The notes beneath the pieces were generated by a model. That model was not told where the DNA came from. It was given only the letters and a program-made list of their open reading frames with translations, and searched no databases. The translations under genes and the position numbers were made by a program. Shown piece after piece: positions 28,384 to 41,136 of a stretch of 64,000 bases of DNA (position 1 is the first letter of the stretch; each line of letters begins with the position of its first letter). The DNA is from Enterococcus rivorum (GTDB lineage: Bacteria; Bacillota; Bacilli; Lactobacillales; Enterococcaceae), in contig NZ_MIEK01000056.1 of assembly GCF_001742285.1 (NCBI RefSeq), forward strand, positions 62,001 through 126,000, written 5' to 3'.

Positions 28384-28410
28384 TTATAGCACCATGAAAT
28401 AGAAATGCAA
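28383..28410 (-). promoter_or_regulatory. Promoter of the tetR-ABC exporter operon
   Basis: Minus-strand TTGCAT (28405-28410), 16-base spacer and perfect TATAAT (28383-28388). Confidence 0.75.
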
Positions 28411-28482
28411 TAGATACTAATCAAATTTCCATATTTTTTCAATCTTTTTCATCATAGTTATATAGATTTATTTTTTTGCTCT

Positions 28483-29073
28483 TTACTCACGACAATGAAT
28501 ACTATCGATACACTCAACAATCTGCCTTAGTGATGCTACTACTTGTTCAAAATCATCATTAGCATTAATAATAAAGCTATTTGGATAGCTACTAACTTGA
28601 TTTTTTACTAAAATCTCTTCATCATACAGTTTTAATCTCTGTTCAATAGTTACTGGATTTGATTCACGGATGTTTAATCTAGACACCACTTTATCTTTGG
28701 ACACATCAAAATAAATAGGAATAACTTTAGAACCAAAAAATTGCTCAATTTGCTGAAATCCCTTAAAAGTTAAGACATCATAGGCACAATGATCATTAGT
28801 TTTTTCAAAAATAGCTGCTTTTCCTACACCGTAATAGTTGCCATGATAAAAGTCATATTCAACTAATGCATCATTTTGGATTAATTTTTCAAACTCTTCT
28901 GGCGTTTCAAAATAATAATCTACGTGATCCCGTTCGCCTTCCCTTATTTTCCGGGTTGTATGCGAGACTACTTTATATTCACTTGGAAAAACAGCCTCGG
29001 TTACTTTCGTTTTACCAGATCCACTAGGACCCATAATGACAAAAAAATGATGCTTTAAAGGTTGGTTATCCAT
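28483..29073 (-). CDS. Guanylate-kinase-like protein
   Basis: 196 residues of the guanylate kinase family: P-loop GPSGSGKT near residue 15, SHTTRKIREGERDHVDYYF near 37-55 as the GMP-binding region, and YGVGKAAI near 80. It is divergent from housekeeping Gmk (GPSGVGKGT is usual), so it is more likely a paralogue than the essential enzyme; nucleotide preference is open. RBS AAGGAG. It lies alone, upstream of the beta-glucoside operon terminator and downstream of tetR. Confidence 0.75.
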   Translation of the reverse strand: MDNQPLKHHFFVIMGPSGSGKTKVTEAVFPSEYKVVSHTTRKIREGERDHVDYYFETPEEFEKLIQNDALVEYDFYHGNYYGVGKAAIFEKTNDHCAYDVLTFKGFQQIEQFFGSKVIPIYFDVSKDKVVSRLNIRESNPVTIEQRLKLYDEEILVKNQVSSYPNSFIINANDDFEQVVASLRQIVECIDSIHCRE

Positions 29074-29170
29074 GGTAGACTTCTCCTTTCAATGGTTCAC
29101 TTTCTACTATTTTAAGTATACGCGTTTTTATATCAATAGTCTTTGATTTTGATAATAGCTCGTTGGCAAT

Positions 29171-29261
29171 AAAAAAACATACGGATAAATGATCGATGTT
29201 CGTTAAAAAATCAGTTAATAAACCAATCTTTTACTTACATTAAATCATTTTCCGTATGTTA
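29171..29261. terminator. Long terminator hairpin after bglH
   Basis: AACATACGGA/TCCGTATGTT arms with an inner AATGAT/ATCATT pair and a loop of about 45 bases; a T run follows on the minus strand. Confidence 0.7.
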
Positions 29262-29266
29262 TTTGT

Positions 29267-30736
<1,470 letters not shown>

Positions 30737-30782
30737 TTAAACAAAGCTATTCAATCAACTTCTTATCGTCGTTACTATTTTA

Positions 30783-32663
30783 TTATCTCACAATTGCTAA
30801 GAAATCTTCGCCATTTAGCACTTCTTTTTGATTCATATCTAGTACATCTAAATAATCCCCACTGTTAGTTACAACGATAGGAGTTACAACTACATAACCT
30901 GCCTCTTTGATTTTATCGATATCAAATTTTACTAAAAGATCGCCTTTTTTCACTTTTTCATCTTGTTTTACGAAAACTTCAAAGCCTTCACCCTTCATTT
31001 CAACAGTGTCCATTCCAATATGCATTAAAATTTCAACACCCTCATTTGATGTTAAGCCAACTGCATGTCCTGTTGGAAAAAGTGTAGTAATTACGCCGTC
31101 TGCTGGGGCATACAATTCACCTTTTTTAGGTTCAATTGCAATACCTTTTCCTAATGCACCAGATGAAAACACTTGATCTTCAACTTGTTCTAAAGGCACA
31201 ATTGTTCCTTCTAATGGACTAACCAAAATCGTTTTTGTTGCTACTTTTTCCTGATTTGATGCTAAATTTTTGTCATTACTCTTTGTTGAATCTGAACCTG
31301 CTTCAGGTTTGTCTTCAAATTTCAAAACGAATGTTAAAACAAATGCTACAAAAAATGCAATTGCTGTGCCAATAATTGCTGCAAACATCCCCGACGTGTC
31401 TTTTGTTTCTTGAGGAATAAACCCAGGTAAACTTAACAAACTAACTAATCCAAAGGTAAAGTTTTGCACATGATTAAAACCAATAAACGCTCCACCCACT
31501 GCACCACCAATACAAGCGGCAATAAATGGTTTTTTAAGTGGTAATGTTACACCGTATACAGCTGGTTCTGTTATACCAAAAACAGATGTCAACGCTGATG
31601 ACAAAGATAATCCTTTTAATTTCACATTTTTTGTCATGAAGAAGACTGCTAATGCTGCGCCGCCTTGAGCTAAAACTGCTGGTAATAACATTGGTACCAT
31701 CGTATCACTACCGTATTGCGTTAAGTTCAACATCATAATTGGCACAAAGCCCCAATGCATACCAAACATTACAAATACTTGCCAGAAACCACCCATGATC
31801 GCTCCAGCAGCAATCGGACTGAAATTATACAGACCATTGTAACCTTGACCTAATAAATCACCAGCAATACTGCCAATAGGTCCTAATACGATAAATGTTA
31901 GAGGAGCGATAACTAGAAAGACTGCTAAAGGAACAAATATAATTTGCAAGAACGTTGGAATTACTTTCTTAAAGAAACGTTCAATGTGACTTTGACAATA
32001 AACACCTAAAATTATTGGAATAACAGATGAAGTATAACCACTTGCTCCAATAACAACAGGTATTCCTAAAAAGCTTAGTGTGTTACCTGCTAAAGCTGTA
32101 ATACTTGGATGAACAAGAGCCATCGCCAAGGCTACAGCTAAATATTGATTCGTTTTGAACTTTTTCGCAGCTGTAAACGCTAAAATTATTGGTAAGTACG
32201 TAAAGATTCCATCTGCGATAGCAAAAAGAACAACATACATTCCTGATTCAGGATTTAACCAATTTAAGGTTACTGCTAAAGTTAAAAATCCTTTTAAAAT
32301 ACCCGCTCCAGCCATTGCGCCAAGGAATGGTGTAAAGATAGAAGAAATAATGTCAATTAATTGGTTAAAAATATTGCCTTTTGGTCCTTCATCAACAGAA
32401 CCTTCATTATCTCCTAATTTACTATTTGCTACTAATTCTTTATAAACCTCGCTTACATGACTTCCTATAACTACTTGATACTGACCACCACTTTTAACTA
32501 CTTGGATAACATCAGGATCTTGATTTAAAGCTTCTGTATCAGCCTTACTTTCATCTTTCAAATTGAAACGCAAACGAGTTGCACAATGAACAACTGAGTT
32601 AACATTTCCTTCCCCGCCTACCGCTTTTAAAACGCGCATAGCTATTTCTTGATTTTTACTCAT
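30783..32663 (-). CDS. bglP: PTS beta-glucoside-specific EIIBCA
   Basis: 626 residues in the order EIIB, EIIC, EIIA. The EIIB phospho-cysteine is C27 in HCATRLRF; about ten membrane segments cover residues 105-450, with GITEPAVYG; the EIIA domain from about 480 has the phospho-histidine in ILMHIGMDTVEMKG. It imports and phosphorylates beta-glucosides. A LicT antiterminator and terminator precede it. RBS AGAGGAG. Confidence 0.95.
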   Translation of the reverse strand: MSKNQEIAMRVLKAVGGEGNVNSVVHCATRLRFNLKDESKADTEALNQDPDVIQVVKSGGQYQVVIGSHVSEVYKELVANSKLGDNEGSVDEGPKGNIFNQLIDIISSIFTPFLGAMAGAGILKGFLTLAVTLNWLNPESGMYVVLFAIADGIFTYLPIILAFTAAKKFKTNQYLAVALAMALVHPSITALAGNTLSFLGIPVVIGASGYTSSVIPIILGVYCQSHIERFFKKVIPTFLQIIFVPLAVFLVIAPLTFIVLGPIGSIAGDLLGQGYNGLYNFSPIAAGAIMGGFWQVFVMFGMHWGFVPIMMLNLTQYGSDTMVPMLLPAVLAQGGAALAVFFMTKNVKLKGLSLSSALTSVFGITEPAVYGVTLPLKKPFIAACIGGAVGGAFIGFNHVQNFTFGLVSLLSLPGFIPQETKDTSGMFAAIIGTAIAFFVAFVLTFVLKFEDKPEAGSDSTKSNDKNLASNQEKVATKTILVSPLEGTIVPLEQVEDQVFSSGALGKGIAIEPKKGELYAPADGVITTLFPTGHAVGLTSNEGVEILMHIGMDTVEMKGEGFEVFVKQDEKVKKGDLLVKFDIDKIKEAGYVVVTPIVVTNSGDYLDVLDMNQKEVLNGEDFLAIVR

Positions 32664-32693
32664 TTTTTCTCCTCTTTTCTTTAATTTTGTATA

Positions 32694-32805
32694 TAAAAAA
32701 ACCTAAACTGAAAAAACACTTGACTCGTTACACACAATAAATATGTGCATTTTTGTCAGTTTGTTTTTTCAATATAGGTTTTGCCTGCATAATCAGTAAC
32801 AATCC
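32694..32805 (-). promoter_or_regulatory. LicT-type RAT and terminator before bglP
   Basis: The 29-base element at 32777-32805 begins GGATTGTTACTG and ends GCAGGCAAAACC, the ribonucleic antiterminator of the BglG/LicT family. Its 3' end (AAAACCTA) also forms the base of a terminator with TAGGTTTT at 32695-32703, reinforced by GAAAAAAC/GTTTTTTC. RAT folding therefore excludes termination. Confidence 0.9.
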
Positions 32806-32879
32806 ACTATGATTGAATAAAAAATAATTTTACTAAATGATTTCTAAAAAGATCATAATTACTTAATACTTAAATAGCA

Positions 32880-33722
32880 TTAACTTTTTTTACCTGCAAC
32901 AACTCGCTGAATATGAATCGTTAAATAAATTTGCTCCGCTTCATCAATCGGCTTTTGATAGGTTTTAAGTAGAAAATCATTGATTCGTTGTACCGCTTGA
33001 AAAGCTTTTGGATACTTACTCTGAATCAGCTCATATAAAAACTCATCTTCATCATCATGGATTTCATTTTGCAAGTAGCGCTGCGCAAAATATTGTAGAT
33101 GTGTAACAATTCTTTGATAATTTAATGATTCTTCATCAAATGGCTGTCCAAAGTAACGGCTAATGATTGTTAGTATATCGCGAACCATCTCGGTAGCAGA
33201 CATGGTTACTTCCATGTTGCCATTAGCTTGTTCACTATTTACTATATGGAAAGCAATAAAGCCAGCTTCGCTTTCAGCAAAAACAACACCAACTTTCTCC
33301 TCAATTAAGGAAACAGCTCTTTTTGCAATAGCAAACTCTTTAGGATAGAATTTCTTTGTTTCAAACATCAGCGGATTAGGCATTTCCAGCCCTTCCTTTG
33401 CACGAATAATCGCATAGTGGACATGATCCGTCAATGTAAGATAGATATTAGAAGAAAGTTCTGTTCCTAATTCTGTTTCTGCCATATCAACAATTTTTTT
33501 TACCAAATCAACTTCATCTGCTGGTATGTCTGAAAACAACTGCTGAAAGTGTCCTGCAGTCGCAGAATCTTTTAAGACAAATTCCTTTTCAACAAAAGCT
33601 AGGTCAATTGTGTCCCCAATTTTTTTCTGAAAAGCTAGTCCTCTGCCCATACAAACTATTTCTTCCCCTGCTTCATTCTTAGATAAAACAACATTGTTAT
33701 TTAAAATTTTTTCTATATTCAT
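32880..33722 (-). CDS. licT: LicT/BglG-family transcription antiterminator
   Basis: 280 residues: RNA-binding CAT domain (1-56, ILNNNVV, GRGLAFQKK), PRD1 and PRD2. All four regulatory histidines appear present, in LTDHVHYA, FIAFHIVN, VTHLQYFA and LTIHIQRV. It binds the two RATs in this operon when phosphorylated by the PTS appropriately. ATG 33722 follows a GGGG RBS; the longer frame to 33815 runs through its own RAT. First gene of the operon. Confidence 0.94.
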   Translation of the reverse strand: MNIEKILNNNVVLSKNEAGEEIVCMGRGLAFQKKIGDTIDLAFVEKEFVLKDSATAGHFQQLFSDIPADEVDLVKKIVDMAETELGTELSSNIYLTLTDHVHYAIIRAKEGLEMPNPLMFETKKFYPKEFAIAKRAVSLIEEKVGVVFAESEAGFIAFHIVNSEQANGNMEVTMSATEMVRDILTIISRYFGQPFDEESLNYQRIVTHLQYFAQRYLQNEIHDDEDEFLYELIQSKYPKAFQAVQRINDFLLKTYQKPIDEAEQIYLTIHIQRVVAGKKS

Positions 33723-33744
33723 TAAGAACCCCACTTTTACAAAT

Positions 33745-33818
33745 GAAAAAAACCTAGAACACGACCACAGCAAAAGATATGGAAGATTCTGGTTTTGCCT
33801 GCCGAACAGTAACAATCC
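33745..33818 (-). promoter_or_regulatory. LicT-type RAT and terminator before licT
   Basis: The RAT spans 33791-33818 (GGATTGTTACTG ... GGCAGGCAAAACC, 28 bases). AAAACCAGAA at its 3' end pairs with TTCTAGGTTTT at about 33749-33759 to make a terminator with a T run. licT therefore controls its own readthrough. Confidence 0.9.
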
Positions 33819-33832
33819 TTATTTGTAATGAC

Positions 33833-33870
33833 AGCATACCATTATTTTTTACTATTTGCAATCCTTTCCA
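33833..33870 (-). promoter_or_regulatory. licT promoter with cre-like site
   Basis: Minus-strand TTGCAA (33856-33861), 17-base spacer, TATGCT (33833-33838). TGGAAAGGATTGCA at 33857-33870 matches 13 of 14 of the relaxed cre consensus and overlaps the -35 box. Confidence 0.6.
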
Positions 33871-34221
33871 AAAAAAAAAAATTTTTTTCATTTTTTTGTA
33901 CCTTTTAATTTATAAATAACACATTATTTTTTATTACTCAATAATAAAAAAGCCCCTTTGTAGTCTAGATTCTCCTTCTTAAGGAATTAAGTAAAGTAGA
34001 TTCATTCGATAGATTATTCCTAAAAAGAATTATTAGAGAAGAAATATAAACAAATAGCAGATACTCTTATGTAATTTGTTCCATCCTGACTTTCTCTTCA
34101 CTAACTTTATGCTTTGTGACTTTTTTGGAACAGGATATAGCATTTTTAAACCTCTCTTTATTGAAATAAGAAAAAGATGTGAATAAATACTTAAGATAGT
34201 TTAAGACAAAAGAAAATCTAT
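33871..34221. other. Gene-free stretch between licT and the rhodanese gene
   Basis: About 350 AT-rich bases with poly-A/T runs next to the licT promoter. Related fragments GTTCCATCCTG (34079-34089) and GGAACAGGAT (34127-34136) appear about 50 bases apart, but no convincing stem, ORF or known RNA is seen. Confidence 0.4.
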
Positions 34222-34250
34222 TTGCAAACTTTCTGAAAACATAGTAGAAT
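34222..34250 (+). promoter_or_regulatory. Promoter of the rhodanese-like gene
   Basis: TTGCAA (34222-34227), 17-base spacer, TAGAAT (34245-34250). Confidence 0.65.
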
Positions 34251-34291
34251 TCCTCTCATAGCTCTAAAAATTAAAGCGAGGAATGGTTTAC

Positions 34292-34591
34292 ATGCATCAA
34301 TCTATCACCATGCAAGATTTTGAATCTCTTTGTCAAGAGGATTTTATTAACGTTATTGATATTAGAAACACTGAAAGTTACTTAGAAGGTCACTTGCCTC
34401 AATCGATTTCTTTACCTGCCACTGTCTTACCAAATAATTTAAATCGCTTAGATAAATCTAAAGTTTATTATATTATTAGTTATAGCGGACGTCGTTCAAA
34501 AACAATTGCTGGATTCATGAGCGCCAACGGTTTCAAGGCTATCCATGTTATTGGTGGAATGAAACAGCTTCAGCAAAAACTATCTGCCTAA
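34292..34591 (+). CDS. Rhodanese-like domain protein lacking the active-site cysteine
   Basis: 99 residues, a single rhodanese domain: VIDIRNTESYLEGHLPQSISLP near residues 18-39, quoted as VIDIRN and EGHLPQSISLP, and the active-site loop ISYSGRRSKT. The family normally has cysteine where this loop has serine (SYSGRR for CxxGxR), so sulfurtransferase activity is doubtful. ATG 34292 is 9 bases after GAGGA; the ATG at 34283 is too close. It is a monocistronic gene with its own promoter and terminator. A binding or regulatory role is possible. Confidence 0.85.
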   Translation: MHQSITMQDFESLCQEDFINVIDIRNTESYLEGHLPQSISLPATVLPNNLNRLDKSKVYYIISYSGRRSKTIAGFMSANGFKAIHVIGGMKQLQQKLSA

Positions 34592-34616
34592 CCCTTTAAC
34601 AAATTTATTTTTTTAG

Positions 34617-34653
34617 CCATAGTTGCTGTATCTGTTCAACTATGGTTTTCATT
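34617..34653 (+). terminator. Terminator after the rhodanese-like gene
   Basis: CCATAGTTG pairs perfectly with CAACTATGG, loop of 11 bases, followed by TTTTCATTTTG. Confidence 0.85.
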
Positions 34654-34765
34654 TTGTCTATGAGTCTCTTACTACTATATTCAACATTTTTTTGCGAAAA
34701 GCAAAAAACTTGCTTTCTCTTACTTTTTATTAGTAAAATGTAACTGTTATTATTAAATTATTTAA

Positions 34766-35398
<633 letters not shown>

Positions 35399-35403
35399 TC
35401 TAT

Positions 35404-35443
35404 AAAAAAAAGACATCCAGTCAAACTTATGGCTGGATGTCTT
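35404..35443. terminator. Bidirectional terminator after azoR
   Basis: AAAAGACATCCAG pairs with CTGGATGTCTTTT between converging genes, with A and T tails on both sides. Confidence 0.85.
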
Positions 35444-35446
35444 TTT

Positions 35447-36622
35447 CTATTCTTCTGCTTCTATTTTCTCAACTAATTCTTCTTTATGATACAAATTAGA
35501 AACATCTTTGTACCATTCAAATAAATGAGTGATAATTACTTTTGCAGCAGCATAAACTGGAATTCCTAAAATAACTCCAACGATGCCGAAAAGTTTTCCT
35601 GAAGTTAATAACACCAATAGGATCGTTACTGGATGAATATCTAACTGGCTACCTAAAACTAATGGTGAGACAACTCTTCCTTCAATTGTTTGCTCAATAA
35701 CAAATACAATCAGTACTTTTACTAGTAGGATCGGTCCACCAACAATGCCTAAAAATACTGCTGGAATCATAGCTAAAAATGAACCTAAATAAGGAATTAA
35801 ATTCAAGAAGCCCGCTGTAATCCCTAAAGTAACAGCATAATCTAAACCAATAATACTAAATCCCATAATGAACATTACCGCTACAGCAAAAGCAACTGTC
35901 AATTGTCCTCGAATATAAGATGAAACTTGTGAATTTACTTCTCCTAACACTTTTAATGTAGGCTTTCTTAATCGAGTAGGCAAAAAATTAGTTACATAAG
36001 GAGCCAATTTTTTACCGTCTTTCAATAAATAAAATAGAATAAATGGCATAGTAATAACGGCCAAAACCACTGTTGCTACAGCTCCGACAAAACTACCCAA
36101 TCCTTTTACCGTAAGGCTCGAAACATTTTTTATAATGTCACCTAAAGAATTAATGATACGATCGCTTGCATCCTCTAGTTGAGGTCTAAACTGTTCAAAC
36201 AGGGGATTGCTAAGAATTTCTTGGGTTTTTTTATCAATTGTATCAATATATTGTGGAAAGTTGTTGGCAAAACTAATGGTCTGTTCTTGAATTTTAGGAA
36301 TGATTACAACGATTCCCCATATAATTAAGGCTACAACTAAAACAAATAGACCAATAATACTTACTAATCGGGATACATTTTTCTTTTCAAGATAATCTAC
36401 TACAGGATTCATCAAATAATACAAAATACCTGCCATAACTATAGGCAAGCCGACAACACTAAAAAACTGCCAAATCGGTTGAAATAAATAAGAGACTTTT
36501 GTAAATACAAGTAAAATCAGTAAAATTAATAAAACCACTAGCAGTGCTGTAACTACTTGATTATTTAAAAACCAACGCCAGAACCATGAAAATCGTTTCT
36601 CTTTTGATTCATGTTTCTCCAT
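35447..36622 (-). CDS. AI-2E/PerM-family membrane protein
   Basis: 391 residues with about eight membrane segments and the family regions GLDYAVTLGITAGFLNLIPYLG (quoted in part: GFLNLIPYLGSFLA) and EGRVVSPLVLG near the C-terminus. Members are putative exporters or ion antiporters; despite the name, autoinducer-2 transport is not proven for most. ATG 36622 is 10 bases after GGAG; an in-frame GTG at 36631 overlaps the stop of the upstream gene. It is co-transcribed with the GutA-like gene. Confidence 0.88.
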   Translation of the reverse strand: MEKHESKEKRFSWFWRWFLNNQVVTALLVVLLILLILLVFTKVSYLFQPIWQFFSVVGLPIVMAGILYYLMNPVVDYLEKKNVSRLVSIIGLFVLVVALIIWGIVVIIPKIQEQTISFANNFPQYIDTIDKKTQEILSNPLFEQFRPQLEDASDRIINSLGDIIKNVSSLTVKGLGSFVGAVATVVLAVITMPFILFYLLKDGKKLAPYVTNFLPTRLRKPTLKVLGEVNSQVSSYIRGQLTVAFAVAVMFIMGFSIIGLDYAVTLGITAGFLNLIPYLGSFLAMIPAVFLGIVGGPILLVKVLIVFVIEQTIEGRVVSPLVLGSQLDIHPVTILLVLLTSGKLFGIVGVILGIPVYAAAKVIITHLFEWYKDVSNLYHKEELVEKIEAEE

Positions 36623-36627
36623 TTTTA

Positions 36628-36990
36628 TCACGCTCCAGCAGAAATATAGTCAATTGATGTTCCAACAGTAATTTTGGGTAATTCATATGGAGATAAATAC
36701 AAACCATTCATAATCACATTTTCTTGAGGAACATCAGAAAATACTAATGTTACATGTGAAATACTGTTTAAATTATCGTTTGCAAAAGAACCGACAAAAT
36801 GGATAGTATATGTTTTATCGCCGATTTTTAGGGTATCCCCGGCTTTCATTTCAATGATTTCTGTTTCTTGAAATTTTTGGATAACAGCATGTTCTTTTAA
36901 CCCTTCAGTAGCTGTTTCACCAAAAAGAATAATCATTGGTTCTGATCCTCCAAGAGCATGGGGACCAATTTCGGTAATTAGTGCTTTCAT
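36628..36990 (-). CDS. Orphan PTS glucitol/sorbitol EIIA-like (GutA) protein
   Basis: 120 residues matching the GutA domain; the conserved segment SHVTLVFS aligns with GHITLRF in E. coli GutA. No EIIB or EIIC partner is nearby. Where E. coli GutA has the FIHCH histidines, this protein reads VIQKF by eye alignment, so the phosphorylation site may be lost. It touches the downstream AI-2E-family gene, suggesting a joint membrane or regulatory role rather than sugar uptake. RBS AGGAG precedes ATG. Confidence 0.75.
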   Translation of the reverse strand: MKALITEIGPHALGGSEPMIILFGETATEGLKEHAVIQKFQETEIIEMKAGDTLKIGDKTYTIHFVGSFANDNLNSISHVTLVFSDVPQENVIMNGLYLSPYELPKITVGTSIDYISAGA

Positions 36991-37088
36991 CTATTAATCG
37001 CTCCTAACTTTTTTATCATAAACAATTATACCATAGTTTGCTTGTTCTTATTTAAAGATTTTAGCGAATGATTTATGCTCAACTATTA

Positions 37089-37134
37089 GAAAAAGAGGGT
37101 TAGACAAAACTTAAAAAAGTTTTTCTTTCCCTCC
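37089..37134 (-). terminator. Terminator after murA-epuA
   Basis: On the minus strand GAGGG...AAAACTT pairs with AAGTTTT...CCCTC followed by TTTTT. Confidence 0.7.
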
Positions 37135-37213
37135 TAAAATTCTAATTAGATACTGGGAAACAACTCTTTTTCTCCCAACAATATTTCTTAAAAAACTATT
37201 ATTTATTCAATCA

Positions 37214-37390
37214 TTATTTTAGAAATTCCATAATATGAGTCCAGACTTCTTCTTTGAATACATCTCTGGGATCCCCTCCGCCAATAACACCGTAGCCAAT
37301 CATTGTACCAGCTACAAAAAGAATAATGACTAAGGCAATTACTACTAAAATTTTCAATAAAGTCACGACTATATAGCGTGTTGAACTCAT
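37214..37390 (-). CDS. epuA: EpuA-family small membrane protein
   Basis: A 58-residue ORF, starting MSSTRYIVVTLLK and ending WTHIMEFLK, with one long hydrophobic segment at about residues 7-32 and the GVIGGGDPRDVF motif. This is the EpuA family (often annotated 'DNA-directed RNA polymerase subunit beta' by mistake or convention), known next to murA in streptococci. RBS AAGGAG lies 10 bases before ATG. It starts 16 bases after murA. Function is not known. Confidence 0.85.
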   Translation of the reverse strand: MSSTRYIVVTLLKILVVIALVIILFVAGTMIGYGVIGGGDPRDVFKEEVWTHIMEFLK

Positions 37391-37406
37391 ACGTTTATTA
37401 CTCCTT

Positions 37407-38705
37407 TTAACTAACGGTTGTTTTTTCTTTTGTTACAACCACGTCATCATTTACCCGTTCTACTTTTGCTCCAAGTTTTTGAAGTTTTTTATGGAACTCA
37501 TAGTAGCCACGATCCAAATATTCTAAATGAGAAACACGGGTAATTCCTTTTGCACGCAATCCTATTAATATTAGAGCTGCAGCAGCACGTAAATCTGTTG
37601 CTTTGACAGAAGCTCCTTCAAGTTGTTTTCCACCATTGATAATCGCTATATTCCCATCAATTTTTACATCTGCATTCATATGACGCGTTTCTTCTAAATG
37701 TTGGAAACGATTTTCAAAAACTGTTTCAGTCACTACGCTTGTACCTTCTGCTAATAGCTGAATGGCAGTCATTTGGGCTTGCATATCTGTTGGAAATCCA
37801 GGATGGGGCATTTTCTTTACATCGGTTGGTTTAATATGTTTCGGTCCAATTACTCGAATTCCATCATTTTCTTCACGGATCGTTGCACCCATTTCGGTCA
37901 ATTTAGAAATTAACGGACGATTATGTTCTGAAATAGCTTCTTCAATCAAAACATTTCCTTCTGTCATTGCTGCAGCAACCATAAACGTTCCTGCTTCAAT
38001 ACGATCTTGAACAATCGAATGCTGCACAGCTTTAAGGAAATCAACACCTTCAATTCGCATCGTTTCGGTACCAGCACCAAAGACTTTAGCACCCATTTTA
38101 TTCAGTACATTCGCTAAATCAACTATTTCAGGTTCTCTAGCTACATTTTCAATAATCGTTGTTCCTTTGGCTTTGACAGCTGCCATCATAATATTTTGAG
38201 TAGCCCCTACACTAGGGAAATCTAAATAAATCGTGCTACCAATTAATTCATCTGCAATAGCTTCAATATAGCCATTTTTTTGAATAATTTTAGCACCTAG
38301 TGCTTGAAATCCTTTTAAGTGTAAATCTATTGGACGTTTCCCAATTGCACAACCACCTGGCATCGCAACTTTTGCATGACCATTACGGGCTAAAAGTGGT
38401 CCCATAACAACAATTGAGGCACGCATTTGGCTGACATATTCATAGTTAGCTTCAATTCCTAAAGGTTTTGTTGCATCTATCGTAACTTGATTTAAGTCCT
38501 GGTCAAAATCTACATCCACATTTAAGTGACGGATCACTTGATTCATTGTAAATACATCAGACAATATTGGTACATTTTTTAATGTAGTAACGCCCTCTTC
38601 TGCTAAAAGTGTCGCAGCTAAAATTGGTAAAACAGCATTTTTTGCTCCTTCAATTTTTACTGTACCTTCTAGTCGATTATCTCCATGAACAATAATCTGT
38701 TCCAT
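37407..38705 (-). CDS. murA: UDP-N-acetylglucosamine 1-carboxyvinyltransferase
   Basis: 432 residues of the EPT/RTPC fold. [16 protein letters not shown] near residue 23 and the catalytic loop [13 protein letters not shown] near 115-127 with the fosfomycin-target cysteine are present; [11 protein letters not shown] near 330. It transfers enolpyruvate to UDP-GlcNAc, the first committed step of peptidoglycan synthesis. Enterococci usually carry two MurA forms; which one this is cannot be decided here, though synteny with epuA and the atp operon is conserved. Confidence 0.96.
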   Translation of the reverse strand: MEQIIVHGDNRLEGTVKIEGAKNAVLPILAATLLAEEGVTTLKNVPILSDVFTMNQVIRHLNVDVDFDQDLNQVTIDATKPLGIEANYEYVSQMRASIVVMGPLLARNGHAKVAMPGGCAIGKRPIDLHLKGFQALGAKIIQKNGYIEAIADELIGSTIYLDFPSVGATQNIMMAAVKAKGTTIIENVAREPEIVDLANVLNKMGAKVFGAGTETMRIEGVDFLKAVQHSIVQDRIEAGTFMVAAAMTEGNVLIEEAISEHNRPLISKLTEMGATIREENDGIRVIGPKHIKPTDVKKMPHPGFPTDMQAQMTAIQLLAEGTSVVTETVFENRFQHLEETRHMNADVKIDGNIAIINGGKQLEGASVKATDLRAAAALILIGLRAKGITRVSHLEYLDRGYYEFHKKLQKLGAKVERVNDDVVVTKEKTTVS

Positions 38706-38810
38706 TATGTTCCCCCCAAAAAATTAGAAATAGAATTCATCCTATACAAAATCTTTTCTATTATACCACTATTTAAAATAAATTAGTATCGTTTCTTCAT
38801 TTTATAACAA

Positions 38811-39047
38811 TTATGGAAAAAGTGGAATGAATAAATTACGGCATAGCGCCAACAATTCCAATACAAATGTGCTAACTGTAAAGCCTAGAGCAATTGAAAG
38901 AAAAATCATCACTAATCTTATTTGAGATGTTCGATAACTTTTAAAAAAATGCTCTATTTTCAGTGATTGTAATGCCCAAAAGCTCAGATAAATCAATGAG
39001 ATATGACTAACAATCCGTACCATTGCATCTATTCCATAAAATTGCAT
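38811..39047 (-). CDS. DUF1146 (YwzB-like) membrane protein
   Basis: 78 residues with two membrane segments (about 10-28 and 43-65) separated by IEHFFKSYRTSQIRLV. DUF1146 proteins lie between the atp operon and murA in many Bacilli, as here. RBS AAGGAGAG. Function unknown; it is not an ATP synthase subunit. Confidence 0.85.
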   Translation of the reverse strand: MQFYGIDAMVRIVSHISLIYLSFWALQSLKIEHFFKSYRTSQIRLVMIFLSIALGFTVSTFVLELLALCRNLFIPLFP

Positions 39048-39167
39048 AAATTTCTCTCCTTGATGATAATCTCACATTGAACATTCTAGCATAAAACTAT
39101 TAAAAATTGAAAGGAATGTGATCTTTTTAATAGGGCTTTAGCTTTATCCAAAAACTCTTATGTACTA

Positions 39168-39217
39168 AAAAAGGAAAAGAAGAGCTAATTCATCACGCAA
39201 CTACTTCTTTTCCTTTT
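39168..39217 (-). terminator. Terminator after atpC
   Basis: On the minus strand GGAAAAGAAG and CTTCTTTTCC arms around a loop of about 25 bases are followed by TTTTTT. Confidence 0.8.
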
Positions 39218-39223
39218 CCCTAA

Positions 39224-39655
39224 TTATGTGTGTTTAGACACATTAATTCGATTAATCGCGCGATGAAGTGCAACCGTTGCACGTCTTAATTCGTCACGGT
39301 CCGCATTTTCTTTCGCTTTTTCAATCATGCGTTCTGCTCGTTTTTTAGCTCTTTCAGCACGAGAAACATCAATGTCTCTCTCCCGTTCAGCACTATCGGC
39401 AATAATCGAAACAATATTATCTCGAACTTCCATGATTCCACCATTTACTGCAATCCAATCGACATGAGTCTCTGATTCTGTTCTATTCACTCGAACCTCA
39501 TCAATGGCTAATGGAACAATAATTGGGGCATGCTTCGGTAAAATTCCTATTTCACCATCAGTTGTTTTCGCAACAACAATTTTGGCATGATGATCGTAAA
39601 CTAAACCATCAGGAGTTACTACATTCACAGTTAGACAATCTTTTGTGCTATCCAT
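39224..39655 (-). CDS. atpC: ATP synthase epsilon subunit
   Basis: 143 residues: N-terminal beta-sandwich ([31 protein letters not shown]) and C-terminal helical hairpin (from about 90, rich in [16 protein letters not shown]). It couples rotor and F1 and inhibits ATPase activity. Last gene of atpBEFHAGDC, 15 bases after atpD, followed by a terminator. Confidence 0.96.
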   Translation of the reverse strand: MDSTKDCLTVNVVTPDGLVYDHHAKIVVAKTTDGEIGILPKHAPIIVPLAIDEVRVNRTESETHVDWIAVNGGIMEVRDNIVSIIADSAERERDIDVSRAERAKKRAERMIEKAKENADRDELRRATVALHRAINRINVSKHT

Positions 39656-39670
39656 TGTGTTCGCCGCCTC

Positions 39671-41116
<1,446 letters not shown>

Positions 41117-41136
41117 CTAAAGAATGTAAGACTAGA

